DNA of 31,962 nt, taken from assembly GCA_964400125.1 (NCBI GenBank), contig CAYNSR010000021.1, positions 1 through 31,962 of the forward strand, written 5' to 3'. This stretch comes from Micavibrio sp964400125 (lineage in GTDB: Bacteria; Pseudomonadota; Alphaproteobacteria; Micavibrionales; Micavibrionaceae). Shown here one piece after another: positions 23,882 to 31,887 of the stretch (the first letter of the stretch is position 1; every line of letters begins with the position of its first letter). Below the pieces are notes generated by a model that was given only the letters and a program-made list of their open reading frames with translations, was not told where the DNA came from and did not search any database. Both the position numbers and the translations under genes were made by a program.

Positions 23882-24523
23882 TTACTTATCCTCTTCCGGG
23901 ACGGTGCTATAGCCGCTTTTTGCCTTTGTCGCAGCAGGTGCCGCAGACGGCGCGGTTATCACGGTTATTTCCCCGAGAGACTCGCTGTCGTCGGGGCGTT
24001 TTTGCATGGTTGGCACGCCCGTCCCCATATCACGGATCAGTGCCGACCGACCCGGGCGGAATTCCTCCAGCCCAATCAGTGACGGATTGGCATTCAACAC
24101 GGCCTGATAATCCGGCAACGGATAGGGCTGCGGCGGCAGCATGGTGAAATCCATCACAACGGTATCGGGATATTTATACATCGCCCCCGACGCCGCATCC
24201 CACGACATCCCGGGGAGAACACCGGTCGCGACATTGCCGATAATGGCATCGCTGACTTCGGAGTGCAGAACGACCGCCTTTTCCCGATTTCCCGGCGCAA
24301 AGCAGCGCACGTTCAGGGGGTCTCTCGATTTACGAATCTTGATCGTGCTGGGCGCATAGGCGCGGTAACGCCGCCCGGTCTGGGTAATGTCGCACAATGC
24401 TTCCCCCGTCCCCAGAATCTCGATTTTGAGATCCTGCGTCGGTTTTTCAACGATGGTGGCGCAGGCAGAAAGCAGCAGGGCTGCGGAGGCCATGACCCCG
24501 AAACGAACCATAAAACGTGCCAT
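23882..24523 (-). CDS. putative outer-membrane lipoprotein
   Basis: The 213-residue product begins MARFMVRFGVMASAALLLSAC, a lipoprotein signal with lipobox LSAC and Cys21 as the lipidated residue. After it come ATIVEKPTQDLKIEILGTG, a probable Cys pair (ALCDITQ and NVRCFAPG), and a glycine/alanine-rich stretch NVATGVLPGMSWDAASGAMYKYPD, known from uncharacterised small lipoproteins. The C-terminus is alanine- and proline-rich. The frame is open up to an ATG at 24676, but only the start near 24523 puts the signal peptide at the N-terminus; ATG 24511 is also possible. Ribosome sites are weak for both. It is followed almost directly by the Mur ligase gene, so the two probably share a transcript. 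Confidence 0.7.
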   Translation of the reverse strand: MARFMVRFGVMASAALLLSACATIVEKPTQDLKIEILGTGEALCDITQTGRRYRAYAPSTIKIRKSRDPLNVRCFAPGNREKAVVLHSEVSDAIIGNVATGVLPGMSWDAASGAMYKYPDTVVMDFTMLPPQPYPLPDYQAVLNANPSLIGLEEFRPGRSALIRDMGTGVPTMQKRPDDSESLGEITVITAPSAAPAATKAKSGYSTVPEEDK

Positions 24524-24824
24524 CAGTTTTTTCAAATCCCCGGTGAAGCGGCGGAATCGCCATGCTGAAATAAAACCCGGCCCCAAGGTTAGCCGCAAAA
24601 ATGCCGGGAAACAATCCTTATGGACGCAAGCTAGGCGGGGACGTAAAGGAAAACGGCGGGTGAAGGAAAAGGACACGCCCGAATACTGCCGGACTTAATC
24701 CAAACCCCAGACCCGCCGCCTACCCCCTGAATGGGGGTTCATGGACAACGTTTCCTGTAAGCGAAACGTGTCATTGGTGATATGGGAACACTACGCCCCC
24801 GTGACAAGTCATAACGCCTGATTT
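24524..24824. other. 301-base non-coding gap with two hairpins downstream of clpB
   Basis: No gene is supported here; the minus-strand frame to 24676 lacks coding character. Two inverted repeats stand out: ACCCCC (24722-24727) with GGGGGT (24733-24738), and ACGTTTC (24748-24754) with GAAACGT (24763-24769). Both lie downstream of the clpB stop on the minus strand. Neither has a T run, so they are weak terminator or RNA-processing candidates. The promoter of the lipoprotein gene should also be here but was not identified. Confidence 0.4.
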
Positions 24825-27431
24825 TTAAGCCGCCGCCCTGCCCGCTGCGGATTTGCCGACCTTGAAGGTCAGCACACCACCTTTTTCCGAAACCTGCACC
24901 ACAGAACCATCGACGACATCCCCTTTCAGGATCATCTCCGCGAGCTGGTTTTGCAGATGGGTCTGGATCACACGCTTCAGCGGCCTTGCCCCGAAAGCCG
25001 GGTCGTAGCCTTTTTCGGCCAGCCAGCCACGGGCCTTGTCGTCAATCTCCAGCGCAATCCGGCGATCCGCCAGTAATCTCAGCAATCCTGAAAGCTGGAT
25101 ATCCACGATCCCCGCCATCTGCGCCCGGCCAAGGCGGCGGAACAATAAAATCTCATCCAGACGGTTGAGGAATTCAGGCCGGAAATTCGCCCGCACCGCA
25201 CCCATCACCTGTTCGCGCACTGTCTCGACATCCTCGCCTTCTTCCTGCGCCACCAGATATTCCGAGCCGAGATTCGAGGTCATAATCAAAACCGTATTGG
25301 TGAAATCCACCGTGCGCCCTTGCCCGTCAGTAAGGCGGCCATCATCGAGCACCTGAAGCAGCACATTAAAAACATCCGGGTGCGCTTTTTCGACTTCATC
25401 AAATAAAACAACCTGATACGGCCTTCTCCTCACCGCTTCTGTTAAGGCGCCACCTTCTTCATAACCGACATAGCCGGGGGGCGCACCGATCATCCGAGCA
25501 ACGGAATGCTTTTCCATGTATTCGGACATGTCGAGACGCACCATTGCGGTATCGTCGTCAAACAAAAATTCTGCCAGCGCCTTGGTCAGTTCCGTTTTCC
25601 CCACGCCGGTCGGCCCGAGAAACAGGAACGACCCGATGGGCCGCCGCTGATCCTGAAGACCCGCGCGTGACCGGCGCACGGCACTGGCCACGGCATGCAC
25701 GGCGGCATCCTGGCCGACCACGCGCGCGCCGATTTTTTCCTCCATTTTCAAAAGCTTCTCACGTTCGCCTTGAAGCATTTTATCAACCGGAATCCCGGTC
25801 CATTTGCTAATCACGGCGGCGATATCATCTTCATCGACCTGCTCCTTAATCATGGTATCGGCGGTCACTCTGGCCGCTTTGTCGAGCAGGCGCTCGATCT
25901 CGGGGATGCGCCCGTAGAGCAATTCCGACGCTTTTTCCAGATTACCTTCGCGCTGCGCCTTCTCCAGTTCCGTCCGGGCCTTGTCTAGTTCTTCCGCAAG
26001 GCGTTGCGCCGCGCCTAGTTTGTCCTTCTCCGAGGTCCACCGCGCCGTCAGCGCGCCGGATTTTTCCTCCAGGTCCGCCAGTTCCTTCTCCAGCTTTTCC
26101 AGACGATCCTGTGACGCCTTATCCTTTTCTTTTTGAAGGGCTTGCCGCTCTATCTTCAACTGAATGATACGGCGATCCAGCTCGTCAATTTCTTCCGGCT
26201 TGGAATCCACCTCCATACGCAACCGGCTTGCGGCCTCATCAACCAGATCGATTGCCTTGTCCGGCAGGAAGCGGTTGGTGATGTAGCGATGCGACAACGT
26301 GGCCGCCGCCACAATGGCGCTGTCGGTCACGCGCACGCCATGGTGCAATTCGTATTTTTCCTTTAATCCCCGCAAGATAGAGATGGTGTCTTCAACCGTT
26401 GGTTCAGACACGAAAACGGTCTGGAAACGCCGCGCCAGCGCCGCATCTTTTTCAATGTGCTTGCGGTATTCGTCCAGCGTTGTCGCGCCCACCATATGTA
26501 ATTCCCCGCGCGCCAAAGCGGGCTTGAGCATATTTCCGGCATCCATCGACCCTTCCGCCTTTCCGGCCCCGACAACCGTGTGCAGCTCATCCAGAAACAG
26601 GATGATTTCCCCGGCATTGGATTTGATCTCGTCCATTACCGCCTTCAGACGCTCTTCAAATTCCCCGCGAAATTTCGCCCCGGCCAGCAATGCGCCGAGG
26701 TCCAGCGCCATAACCTTTTTATTTTTCAGACTTTCCGGAACATCGCCGTTCACAATCCGCTGCGCCAGACCTTCAATAATCGCGGTCTTGCCGACACCCG
26801 GCTCCCCGATCAGGACCGGGTTGTTTTTGGTCCGACGGGACAGCACCTGTATCGTCCGGCGGATTTCTTCATCCCGGCCAATCACCGGGTCCATCTTGCC
26901 TTCGCGGGCGGCTTCGGTCAGGTCGCGGGCGTATTTCTTCAATGCCTCGAACTGCCCTTCCGCATTGGCGCTATCGGCTGTGCGCCCCTTGCGCGATGCA
27001 TTGATCGCCTGATTCAGGGCCACAGGCGTGACCCCGGCAGCATCCAAAAACCCGGCGACATCGGCGGTTCTTGCACCGATCATCGCCTGCAAAATGCGCT
27101 CGACCGTCACGAATTTATCGCCGGATTTTCCAGCCAATTCAATACTATTATCCAGTATTTTTGTCAGATCACTTGAAACGCGCAAGCCCCCCGCGCCTGA
27201 ACCGGTCACGACCGGCATTTTGGCAATCGCCGCCTCGACATCGCGCATCAGCCGCGCCCGGTCGCCGCCCGCCGTTTCAACCAGCCGCTGGACCTGTCCG
27301 TCTTCATCCTGAAGCATGACTTTCAGCAAATGCTCGGCATCCATAACCTGATGCCCGGACCGCAGCGCCAGCGTTTGCGCCTGCTGAAGAAGGCTGCGGG
27401 ATTTTTCGGTAAATTTTTCAAAATCTATCAT
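24825..27431 (-). CDS. clpB: ATP-dependent disaggregase ClpB
   Basis: ClpB is a hexameric AAA+ chaperone that, with DnaK, extracts polypeptides from aggregates after heat stress. The 868-residue protein has the Clp N-domain (1-145), NBD1 with Walker A GEPGVGKT at 209-216, a coiled-coil middle domain at about 400-520 (rich in EKLEKELADLEEK-type heptads) that distinguishes ClpB from ClpA/C, and NBD2 with Walker A GPTGVGKT near 608, then the C-terminal small domain with GARPLKR. The start follows AAGGGA by nine bases. It lies downstream of the DUF4167 gene but behind a strong terminator, so it is its own unit, with a weak heat-shock promoter candidate. Confidence 0.97.
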   Translation of the reverse strand: MIDFEKFTEKSRSLLQQAQTLALRSGHQVMDAEHLLKVMLQDEDGQVQRLVETAGGDRARLMRDVEAAIAKMPVVTGSGAGGLRVSSDLTKILDNSIELAGKSGDKFVTVERILQAMIGARTADVAGFLDAAGVTPVALNQAINASRKGRTADSANAEGQFEALKKYARDLTEAAREGKMDPVIGRDEEIRRTIQVLSRRTKNNPVLIGEPGVGKTAIIEGLAQRIVNGDVPESLKNKKVMALDLGALLAGAKFRGEFEERLKAVMDEIKSNAGEIILFLDELHTVVGAGKAEGSMDAGNMLKPALARGELHMVGATTLDEYRKHIEKDAALARRFQTVFVSEPTVEDTISILRGLKEKYELHHGVRVTDSAIVAAATLSHRYITNRFLPDKAIDLVDEAASRLRMEVDSKPEEIDELDRRIIQLKIERQALQKEKDKASQDRLEKLEKELADLEEKSGALTARWTSEKDKLGAAQRLAEELDKARTELEKAQREGNLEKASELLYGRIPEIERLLDKAARVTADTMIKEQVDEDDIAAVISKWTGIPVDKMLQGEREKLLKMEEKIGARVVGQDAAVHAVASAVRRSRAGLQDQRRPIGSFLFLGPTGVGKTELTKALAEFLFDDDTAMVRLDMSEYMEKHSVARMIGAPPGYVGYEEGGALTEAVRRRPYQVVLFDEVEKAHPDVFNVLLQVLDDGRLTDGQGRTVDFTNTVLIMTSNLGSEYLVAQEEGEDVETVREQVMGAVRANFRPEFLNRLDEILLFRRLGRAQMAGIVDIQLSGLLRLLADRRIALEIDDKARGWLAEKGYDPAFGARPLKRVIQTHLQNQLAEMILKGDVVDGSVVQVSEKGGVLTFKVGKSAAGRAAA

Positions 27432-27467
27432 GATGGCATTCCCTTTGAGATACAGACATCAGCATCC

Positions 27468-27495
27468 AGATGAAACCGTTTGCTGCATTATCAAG
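27468..27495 (-). promoter_or_regulatory. possible heat-shock (RpoH) promoter of clpB
   Basis: On the minus strand CTTGATA (27495-27489) is six of seven for the RpoH -35 CTTGAAA. After 13 bases TTTCATCT matches CCCCATNT at the CAT-T positions only. It sits about 37 bases before the ATG. clpB is normally RpoH-dependent, which is the main reason for looking here. Confidence 0.3.
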
Positions 27496-27562
27496 ACGAC
27501 GCAGGAATTGTCTGCTTTTTCATACACAAGGTAAATAATTTTCGTCATGACGGCCCAGACGC

Positions 27563-27588
27563 AAAAAAGGCGGGGGAAAACCCCCGCC
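27563..27588 (-). terminator. intrinsic terminator of the DUF4167 gene
   Basis: GGCGGGGG (27569-27576) and CCCCCGCC (27581-27588) form a very stable eight-pair stem with an AAAA/TTTT loop. Read on the minus strand it is followed by six T residues (27568-27563), 32 bases past the stop at 27621. This is a textbook Rho-independent terminator and isolates clpB from the upstream gene. Confidence 0.9.
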
Positions 27589-27620
27589 TTTACACAAATT
27601 ACAAACCCGCCGGGAAAAAC

Positions 27621-28055
27621 CTATGCGTCCGCCAGTTCCGTGTCGGCCACTTCGCGCTTCGGCCCGAGGATACTGCTGGGCAGCCCAAGGTCTTCGCTCT
27701 GGCCCGGTTGCCGGACATCCGGTTGAGGTTGCCGGGCACGGTCATAGGCATCAGCAGGCTGATTAGCCTCGACACGCGGCGTCTGCACGCCCCATTCATT
27801 GATGACACGCTGGTAATGCTCCGCATGCTGCAGATAGCTTTCAGCCAGAACCGTATCACCGCTGCTGGCGGCGTCCTTGGCCAGCGCCATGTATTTTTCC
27901 TGAATCTGGTAAGCCGTGCCGCGAATGCGCACCTCGGGTCCGTTACTGTCGAACACCTGCGCCCGGTTTGGTCCGCCGCCATTCCCACCCTGACGATGAC
28001 CCCCGCCATTATGGCCGCGATTTCTCGGTCTTCTGTTCGGTGTTCCGTGTCTCAT
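27621..28055 (-). CDS. DUF4167 domain-containing protein
   Basis: This is a 144-residue protein. Its N-terminal 30 residues are Arg/Gly/Asn-rich (MRHGTPNRRPRNRGHNGGG...), resembling an RNA-binding tail. Residues about 35-90 carry the conserved core EVRIRGTAYQIQEKYMALA and SYLQHAEHYQRVINEW that defines DUF4167. The family is essentially alphaproteobacterial, often next to prmC, and its function is unknown. The C-terminus is Pro/Gln-rich and disordered. prmC lies 184 bases upstream on the same strand. Confidence 0.88.
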   Translation of the reverse strand: MRHGTPNRRPRNRGHNGGGHRQGGNGGGPNRAQVFDSNGPEVRIRGTAYQIQEKYMALAKDAASSGDTVLAESYLQHAEHYQRVINEWGVQTPRVEANQPADAYDRARQPQPDVRQPGQSEDLGLPSSILGPKREVADTELADA

Positions 28056-28121
28056 TTATTGCCCTTTTTAGCTTAACGCCTTGATTCGTATATGCGAGCA
28101 CTTTACCAGATTCACTGACTC

Positions 28122-28173
28122 ATGGCCATAAGCCATTGGGTACCGAAACAGGCTGTTCGCTTGTCCTGTTTCG
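28122..28173. other. two hairpins in the prmC-DUF4167 gap
   Basis: ATGGC/GCCAT (28122-28136) and a nine-pair perfect stem CGAAACAGG (28144-28152) / CCTGTTTCG (28165-28173) with a 12-base loop. There is no T run on either strand, so this is not a standard terminator. The 184-base gap also has GANTC sites at 28083, 28109 and 28232. It may be the leader of the DUF4167 gene, an operator or a processed RNA; nothing decides between them. Confidence 0.4.
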
Positions 28174-28239
28174 ATCCGTCTATCCAAGCCTTAGTGTTTT
28201 TGTGATTAACCAAATAGTACCTGCGCCGCGGGAATCCGA

Positions 28240-29058
28240 TCAAGAGTCCCCGTCTACTCTTTTGTGAGTTATCCCCATATGACATTCCACAACCCGCAGA
28301 TTTCCGCCCGAATCCGGGATGATTCGTTCCGGATTCGCGCCAGCATTTTCCACGAGTCGCGGCACGCTTTCATGCTGGTCATAACCGATTTCAAAAAACA
28401 CCCGCCCGCCCGGCGCAAGCACTGTTTTAATTTCCGTAAGAATTGAACGATAGGCATCCAAGCCATCCTCCCCGCCGTCCAGCGCCAGAATCGGGTCATA
28501 ATTCCGGACATTTTCGTCGAGATTCGCAATCACATCGCGACGGATATACGGGGGATTCGACACCACCAGATCAAAGGGCCCCTCCACCCCCTGCGCCCAC
28601 GCGGTCTGCACGAAAGCGGCACGCTCCGCGACATTGTTCCGCACGGCGTTCCTGCGCGCCACCGCGACGGCCCCAGCAGATAAATCCGTACCGATTCCGG
28701 TTGCTCCCGGCCATTCATGCAACAGACTGATGAGAATGCACCCGGTTCCAGTCCCTATATCCAGTATCCTTTGCGGCGGCGTATTGCCGTAGCGCGTCAC
28801 CACCGCCTCGACCAGCGTTTCCGTATCCTGCCGGGGGTCCAGCGTATCGGGGGAAAGTTCGAATTCCAGACTCCAGAATTCCTGCGTGCCGATAATGCGC
28901 GACAGCGGCGTGCCGGAGATGCGGCGGGCAAGCATTGCCGCGACATCTCCGTCCGTTGCAGCATGTTCCAGAATCAATCGCGCTTCGCGGTCAGGATACA
29001 TAATGTCCGCCGCCTGCAATCTTTTCTTCACATCCGAAAATAACGCTTGTTTTTTCAT
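28240..29058 (-). CDS. prmC: peptide chain release factor N5-glutamine methyltransferase
   Basis: PrmC uses SAM to methylate the glutamine of the GGQ motif of release factors, raising termination efficiency. The 272-residue product shows the N-terminal helical domain (SRIIGTQEFWSLEFELSP with DPRQDTETLVEAV), the SAM motif ILDIGTGTGCILISLL and the catalytic VVSNPPYIRRD. Its substrate prfA is the next gene upstream on the same strand but is separated by an opposing gene. I chose the ATG at 29058; a TTG at 29070 would add four residues. No strong ribosome site is visible for either, and only 48 bases separate this start from the divergent gene at 29107. Confidence 0.93.
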   Translation of the reverse strand: MKKQALFSDVKKRLQAADIMYPDREARLILEHAATDGDVAAMLARRISGTPLSRIIGTQEFWSLEFELSPDTLDPRQDTETLVEAVVTRYGNTPPQRILDIGTGTGCILISLLHEWPGATGIGTDLSAGAVAVARRNAVRNNVAERAAFVQTAWAQGVEGPFDLVVSNPPYIRRDVIANLDENVRNYDPILALDGGEDGLDAYRSILTEIKTVLAPGGRVFFEIGYDQHESVPRLVENAGANPERIIPDSGGNLRVVECHMGITHKRVDGDS

Positions 29059-29106
29059 GTCTTTGCGCAAACCATTACAGATAAAAGATCAGGGAGATCA
29101 AGAAAA

Positions 29107-29685
29107 ATGGGAATAATCAAACGCTATAAAATCGCAAACGAAAACACCTCGAACGCCTTTAACGCAACCTATCCCGGCTACAAGCTCTACCACGCCCGGG
29201 AAGATACCTATAGCGGTACGGAATTTTTTCTCCTGACGCGGGAAATCATGCCCAACGGCTATATCTTCAGCGCCGACGAAACGGACGAAATGCTCGATGC
29301 CCGACCGGATGTCGGCAAGGTCTATAACGGTAGAAAACTCTGCGTCTATCGGCCAGACCGCAGTCTGGAGAAATTTTTCAAGGTCAAGGGCGAAGCACTG
29401 ACGAAAGACCGCTTTGACGGTTTTTCACTGACCGACGGGGTCGATCCGGGAAAACACCGCGTCATCATCGCGGCCCGCCCCTCCCTGCCCACATCGTCCT
29501 ATCGGGAAGAAGGCGCGTTGAGTCATATTTTTTCGACTGTCAATTACCAACCGGGCGAACAGATCCCCGGCAACGAGTTAAAAAGACTGACCACACCGTT
29601 CAGTCGGCGCGGACTTGATTTCTATCTGCACGACGAAAAGGCCTACCGCGCCCGTGTCTGGGCGGCCGTGAAAGCGTTTTGCTGA
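29107..29685 (+). CDS. hypothetical protein inserted between prfA and prmC
   Basis: This 192-residue protein is not recognised. It has no signal peptide, no membrane span and a mixed alpha/beta look, with many aromatic residues (YPGYKLYHAREDTYSGTEFFLL, GYIFSADETDEMLD, VYNGRKLCVYRPDRSLEKFF) and two cysteines, one at the C-terminus. AGGGAG lies 10 bases upstream of the chosen ATG; an in-frame ATG at 29047 overlaps prmC and has no ribosome site. It runs opposite to both neighbours: 48 bases from the divergent prmC start and four bases from the convergent prfA stop. This interrupts the usual prfA-prmC operon. Confidence 0.65.
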   Translation: MGIIKRYKIANENTSNAFNATYPGYKLYHAREDTYSGTEFFLLTREIMPNGYIFSADETDEMLDARPDVGKVYNGRKLCVYRPDRSLEKFFKVKGEALTKDRFDGFSLTDGVDPGKHRVIIAARPSLPTSSYREEGALSHIFSTVNYQPGEQIPGNELKRLTTPFSRRGLDFYLHDEKAYRARVWAAVKAFC

Positions 29686-29689
29686 CGGG

Positions 29690-30751
29690 TCAGTTTTCCA
29701 GCTCCGCCAGCCGCGCCGCCTGATCGTCGGCGGTCAGGGCGTCGATGAATTCGTTCAATCCTCTGCCCGCCATGACCTCGTCGATATTGTACAGGGTCAT
29801 GTTGATGCGGTGGTCGGTCACGCGCCCCTGCGGGAAATTATAGGTACGGATGCGTTCGGAACGATCACCGCTGCCCACTTGCGATTTGCGGTTGGCGGAC
29901 ATTTCTTCCTGCTGCTTGCGCCATTGCGCCTCGTAAAGCTTTGACCGCAGATAGGTCATCGCCTTGGCGCGGTTTTTGTGCTGGGACCGTTCTTCCTGCA
30001 CCTCAACCACCACGCCGGTCGGAATGTGGGTGATCCGGATAGCGGAATCGGTGGTGTTGACATGCTGCCCCCCTGCGCCTTGGGACCGGAACGTATCGAT
30101 CTTCAGGTCCTTGTCGAGGATTTCAATATCGACATCTTCCGCTTCGGGCAGGACAGCCACGGTGGCCGCCGACGTATGCACGCGCCCCGATGCTTCGGTC
30201 TTCGGCACACGCTGGACGCGGTGAGCGCCGGATTCAAATTTCAGGCGGCTGAAAACATCCGTCCCATGCACCTCTACTGACACCTGCCTGAACCCGCCCA
30301 GATCGCTTTCGTTGGCCTCCAGCACGGTGAAGGTCCAGCCGCGCAGGGCCGCATACCCCTTGTACATGCCGAAAAGATCCGCCGCGAACAAAGCCGCCTC
30401 ATCCCCCCCCGTTCCGGCGCGAATTTCAAGAATGGCATTGCGCGCATCGGCCTCGTCCTTGGGGATCAGACACAGTTTGAGCTGGCGTTCCAGCGCGGGC
30501 AGTTTTTCCTTCAGGGCATAATATTCCGTCTCGGCCATGCCCTTTACTTCCGGATCGGACATCATCCCTTGCAGGTCGTCCATTTCCTTCAGGGAATTTT
30601 GATAGGCATCAAATGCCGCAACCACATCCGACAGCTCGGCATATTCCCGCGACAATTTTGAAAATTGCTCGCCGTTCAGCCCCCCTGCGGACATCAGGGC
30701 GGCCAATTCTTCATGGCGAGATTTAAGAACTTTCAACTTTTCCAGTAACAT
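29690..30751 (-). CDS. prfA: peptide chain release factor 1
   Basis: RF1 recognises UAA and UAG in the ribosomal A site and triggers peptide release. The 353-residue product has the PxT anticodon tripeptide as PKT at 183-185 in RVQRVPKTEASGR, which separates it from RF2 (SPF), and the catalytic GGQ at 227-229 in SQGAGGQHVN. AGTGGDEAALFA and the C-terminal YNFPQGRVTDHRINMTL are also typical. The frame is open to 30862, but the conserved start MLLEKLKVLKSRHEEL is at 30751. The ribosome site is weak. The modifying enzyme PrmC is encoded one gene downstream. Confidence 0.95.
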   Translation of the reverse strand: MLLEKLKVLKSRHEELAALMSAGGLNGEQFSKLSREYAELSDVVAAFDAYQNSLKEMDDLQGMMSDPEVKGMAETEYYALKEKLPALERQLKLCLIPKDEADARNAILEIRAGTGGDEAALFAADLFGMYKGYAALRGWTFTVLEANESDLGGFRQVSVEVHGTDVFSRLKFESGAHRVQRVPKTEASGRVHTSAATVAVLPEAEDVDIEILDKDLKIDTFRSQGAGGQHVNTTDSAIRITHIPTGVVVEVQEERSQHKNRAKAMTYLRSKLYEAQWRKQQEEMSANRKSQVGSGDRSERIRTYNFPQGRVTDHRINMTLYNIDEVMAGRGLNEFIDALTADDQAARLAELEN

Positions 30752-30879
30752 AGGGGAAGTTTCTACAGCCCTGCCCCGGTCTTGTAAAGTTTCAAACGCA
30801 GACTTGCCGAACCCCTTTTTGCAGAATAGTGTCAACGGTCTGAAAATATCTAAAAACAACAAGGAGAGGACTATAAATT

Positions 30880-31236
30880 ATGAGTTTATTGAAAAAAGCC
30901 GCTATCACCGCCAGTCTCGTCGCCGCCTGCGCCGGGAATGCCATGGCCGAAGAAGAAACCTTCACCGCCTGCACTCAGGATGGCCAGACCGCAACGCTCG
31001 TGGCTGACGTCACCGGCGGCATCGTCGGCGGCCCGACATTGAAGGAAATTGCTGCTTTAGCGTTCACAACAACGGCCAGCCTCTTTGACGCAGTCGACCT
31101 TCCGGGAAACGACGCTGCTGGCACATTCGAGCATATCCTCCTGAGCATCCGCGGGGATAATGAAATCACGGAAGGATCTTCCTTCACCAGCAAAGGCCCT
31201 CCGACGACAGGTGCCCCCGCCTGCACACCCCAATAG
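30880..31236 (+). CDS. small exported protein of unknown function
   Basis: The 118-residue product starts MSLLKKAAITASLVAACAGNAMAEEE, a clear export signal. It can be read as a signal-peptidase-I peptide cut after AMA (residue 23), or as a lipoprotein signal with lipobox VAAC at Cys17; the AMA site looks better. The mature part of about 95 residues has two cysteines (31 and 115) that could form a disulfide, a Gly/Thr-rich middle and a flexible C-terminus with PPTTGAPACTPQ. No family was recognised. AAGGAGAGG about 10 bases upstream is one of the strongest ribosome sites in the window, suggesting good expression. A hairpin follows 15 bases after the stop. Confidence 0.7.
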   Translation: MSLLKKAAITASLVAACAGNAMAEEETFTACTQDGQTATLVADVTGGIVGGPTLKEIAALAFTTTASLFDAVDLPGNDAAGTFEHILLSIRGDNEITEGSSFTSKGPPTTGAPACTPQ

Positions 31237-31251
31237 TTTTATCCTTATCCA

Positions 31252-31282
31252 CCAAAGGCCCTTCCCCGCGAGGGGCCTTTGG
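31252..31282 (+). terminator. hairpin after the small exported protein gene
   Basis: CCAAAGGCCC (31252-31261) and GGGCCTTTGG (31273-31282) form a ten-pair perfect stem around an 11-base loop. No T run follows, so it may be a 3'-end stabiliser or a Rho-independent terminator lacking the usual tract. Confidence 0.5.
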
Positions 31283-31284
31283 AA

Positions 31285-31305
31285 TTAAGGTTACAGTAAC
31301 CTTAA
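31285..31305. promoter_or_regulatory. 21-base perfect palindrome before the CHAP lipoprotein gene
   Basis: TTAAGGTTAC and GTAACCTTAA flank a single A. It starts two bases after the terminator-like hairpin and ends 19 bases before the ATG at 31325. Length, perfection and position suit a dimeric regulator's operator over the promoter of the CHAP gene. The regulator is unknown. Confidence 0.5.
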
Positions 31306-31324
31306 TAACGCACAGAGTCCCCCG

Positions 31325-31801
31325 ATGAAATTCCTGCCCGGCCTTTGCATTCTCCTGCTCCTCACCGCCTGTTCCACGGGCAGGGAAATTTCAAGTTCCC
31401 ATGCCTCCGGCACGGTCCTGCCAGAGCCCGAACAATGCGTCCCCTACGCCCGCAGGACATCGGGGATCAAGATTTACGGCGATGCGCATACCTGGTGGGA
31501 TCAGGCCGCACCCGAACGGCGCGGGACAACCCCCAAACCGGGCGCGGTTCTGGTTCTGGCGCGGACCGACAAAATGCGCTCAGGCCATCTCGCCGTCGTC
31601 AGGCAGATCCACGGCCCCCGCCAGATTGACGTCACGCACAGCAATTGGGGCAATGACCGCGACAGCCGCCGCGTCCTGTACCATTCCATGCTGGTCGAGG
31701 ACATCTCCGCCGGAAATGACTGGTCACGGGTGCGTTTCTGGAACGCGGAAATGAATTGCTTCGGCTTTCCCTACGCGGCACGGGGATTTATTTACGGGTA
31801 A
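31325..31801 (+). CDS. CHAP-domain lipoprotein (putative murein amidase/endopeptidase)
   Basis: The 158-residue product has a lipoprotein signal MKFLPGLCILLLLTAC with lipidated Cys16. A CHAP domain follows: catalytic Cys38 in EQCVPYAR, SGIKIYGDAHTWWDQA, PKPGAVLVL, His88 in SGHLAVV and Asn107 in HSNWG. CHAP enzymes cut peptide or amide bonds in peptidoglycan, here at the envelope side reached by a lipid anchor. The Shine-Dalgarno is weak (AGAG), and the start is set by the signal sequence. A perfect palindrome lies just upstream. The 86 bases to the tRNA hold a TTGAC at 31846 that could be the tRNA -35, but no matching -10 was found. Confidence 0.85.
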   Translation: MKFLPGLCILLLLTACSTGREISSSHASGTVLPEPEQCVPYARRTSGIKIYGDAHTWWDQAAPERRGTTPKPGAVLVLARTDKMRSGHLAVVRQIHGPRQIDVTHSNWGNDRDSRRVLYHSMLVEDISAGNDWSRVRFWNAEMNCFGFPYAARGFIYG

Positions 31802-31887
31802 GGATATGTCAAATTCAGGCTGCCCCTGAAAAAAAGGCTGGAGTTTTGACCCATCCTGCTTTATGAAAGCCCCCACGCCTTCGCTGT

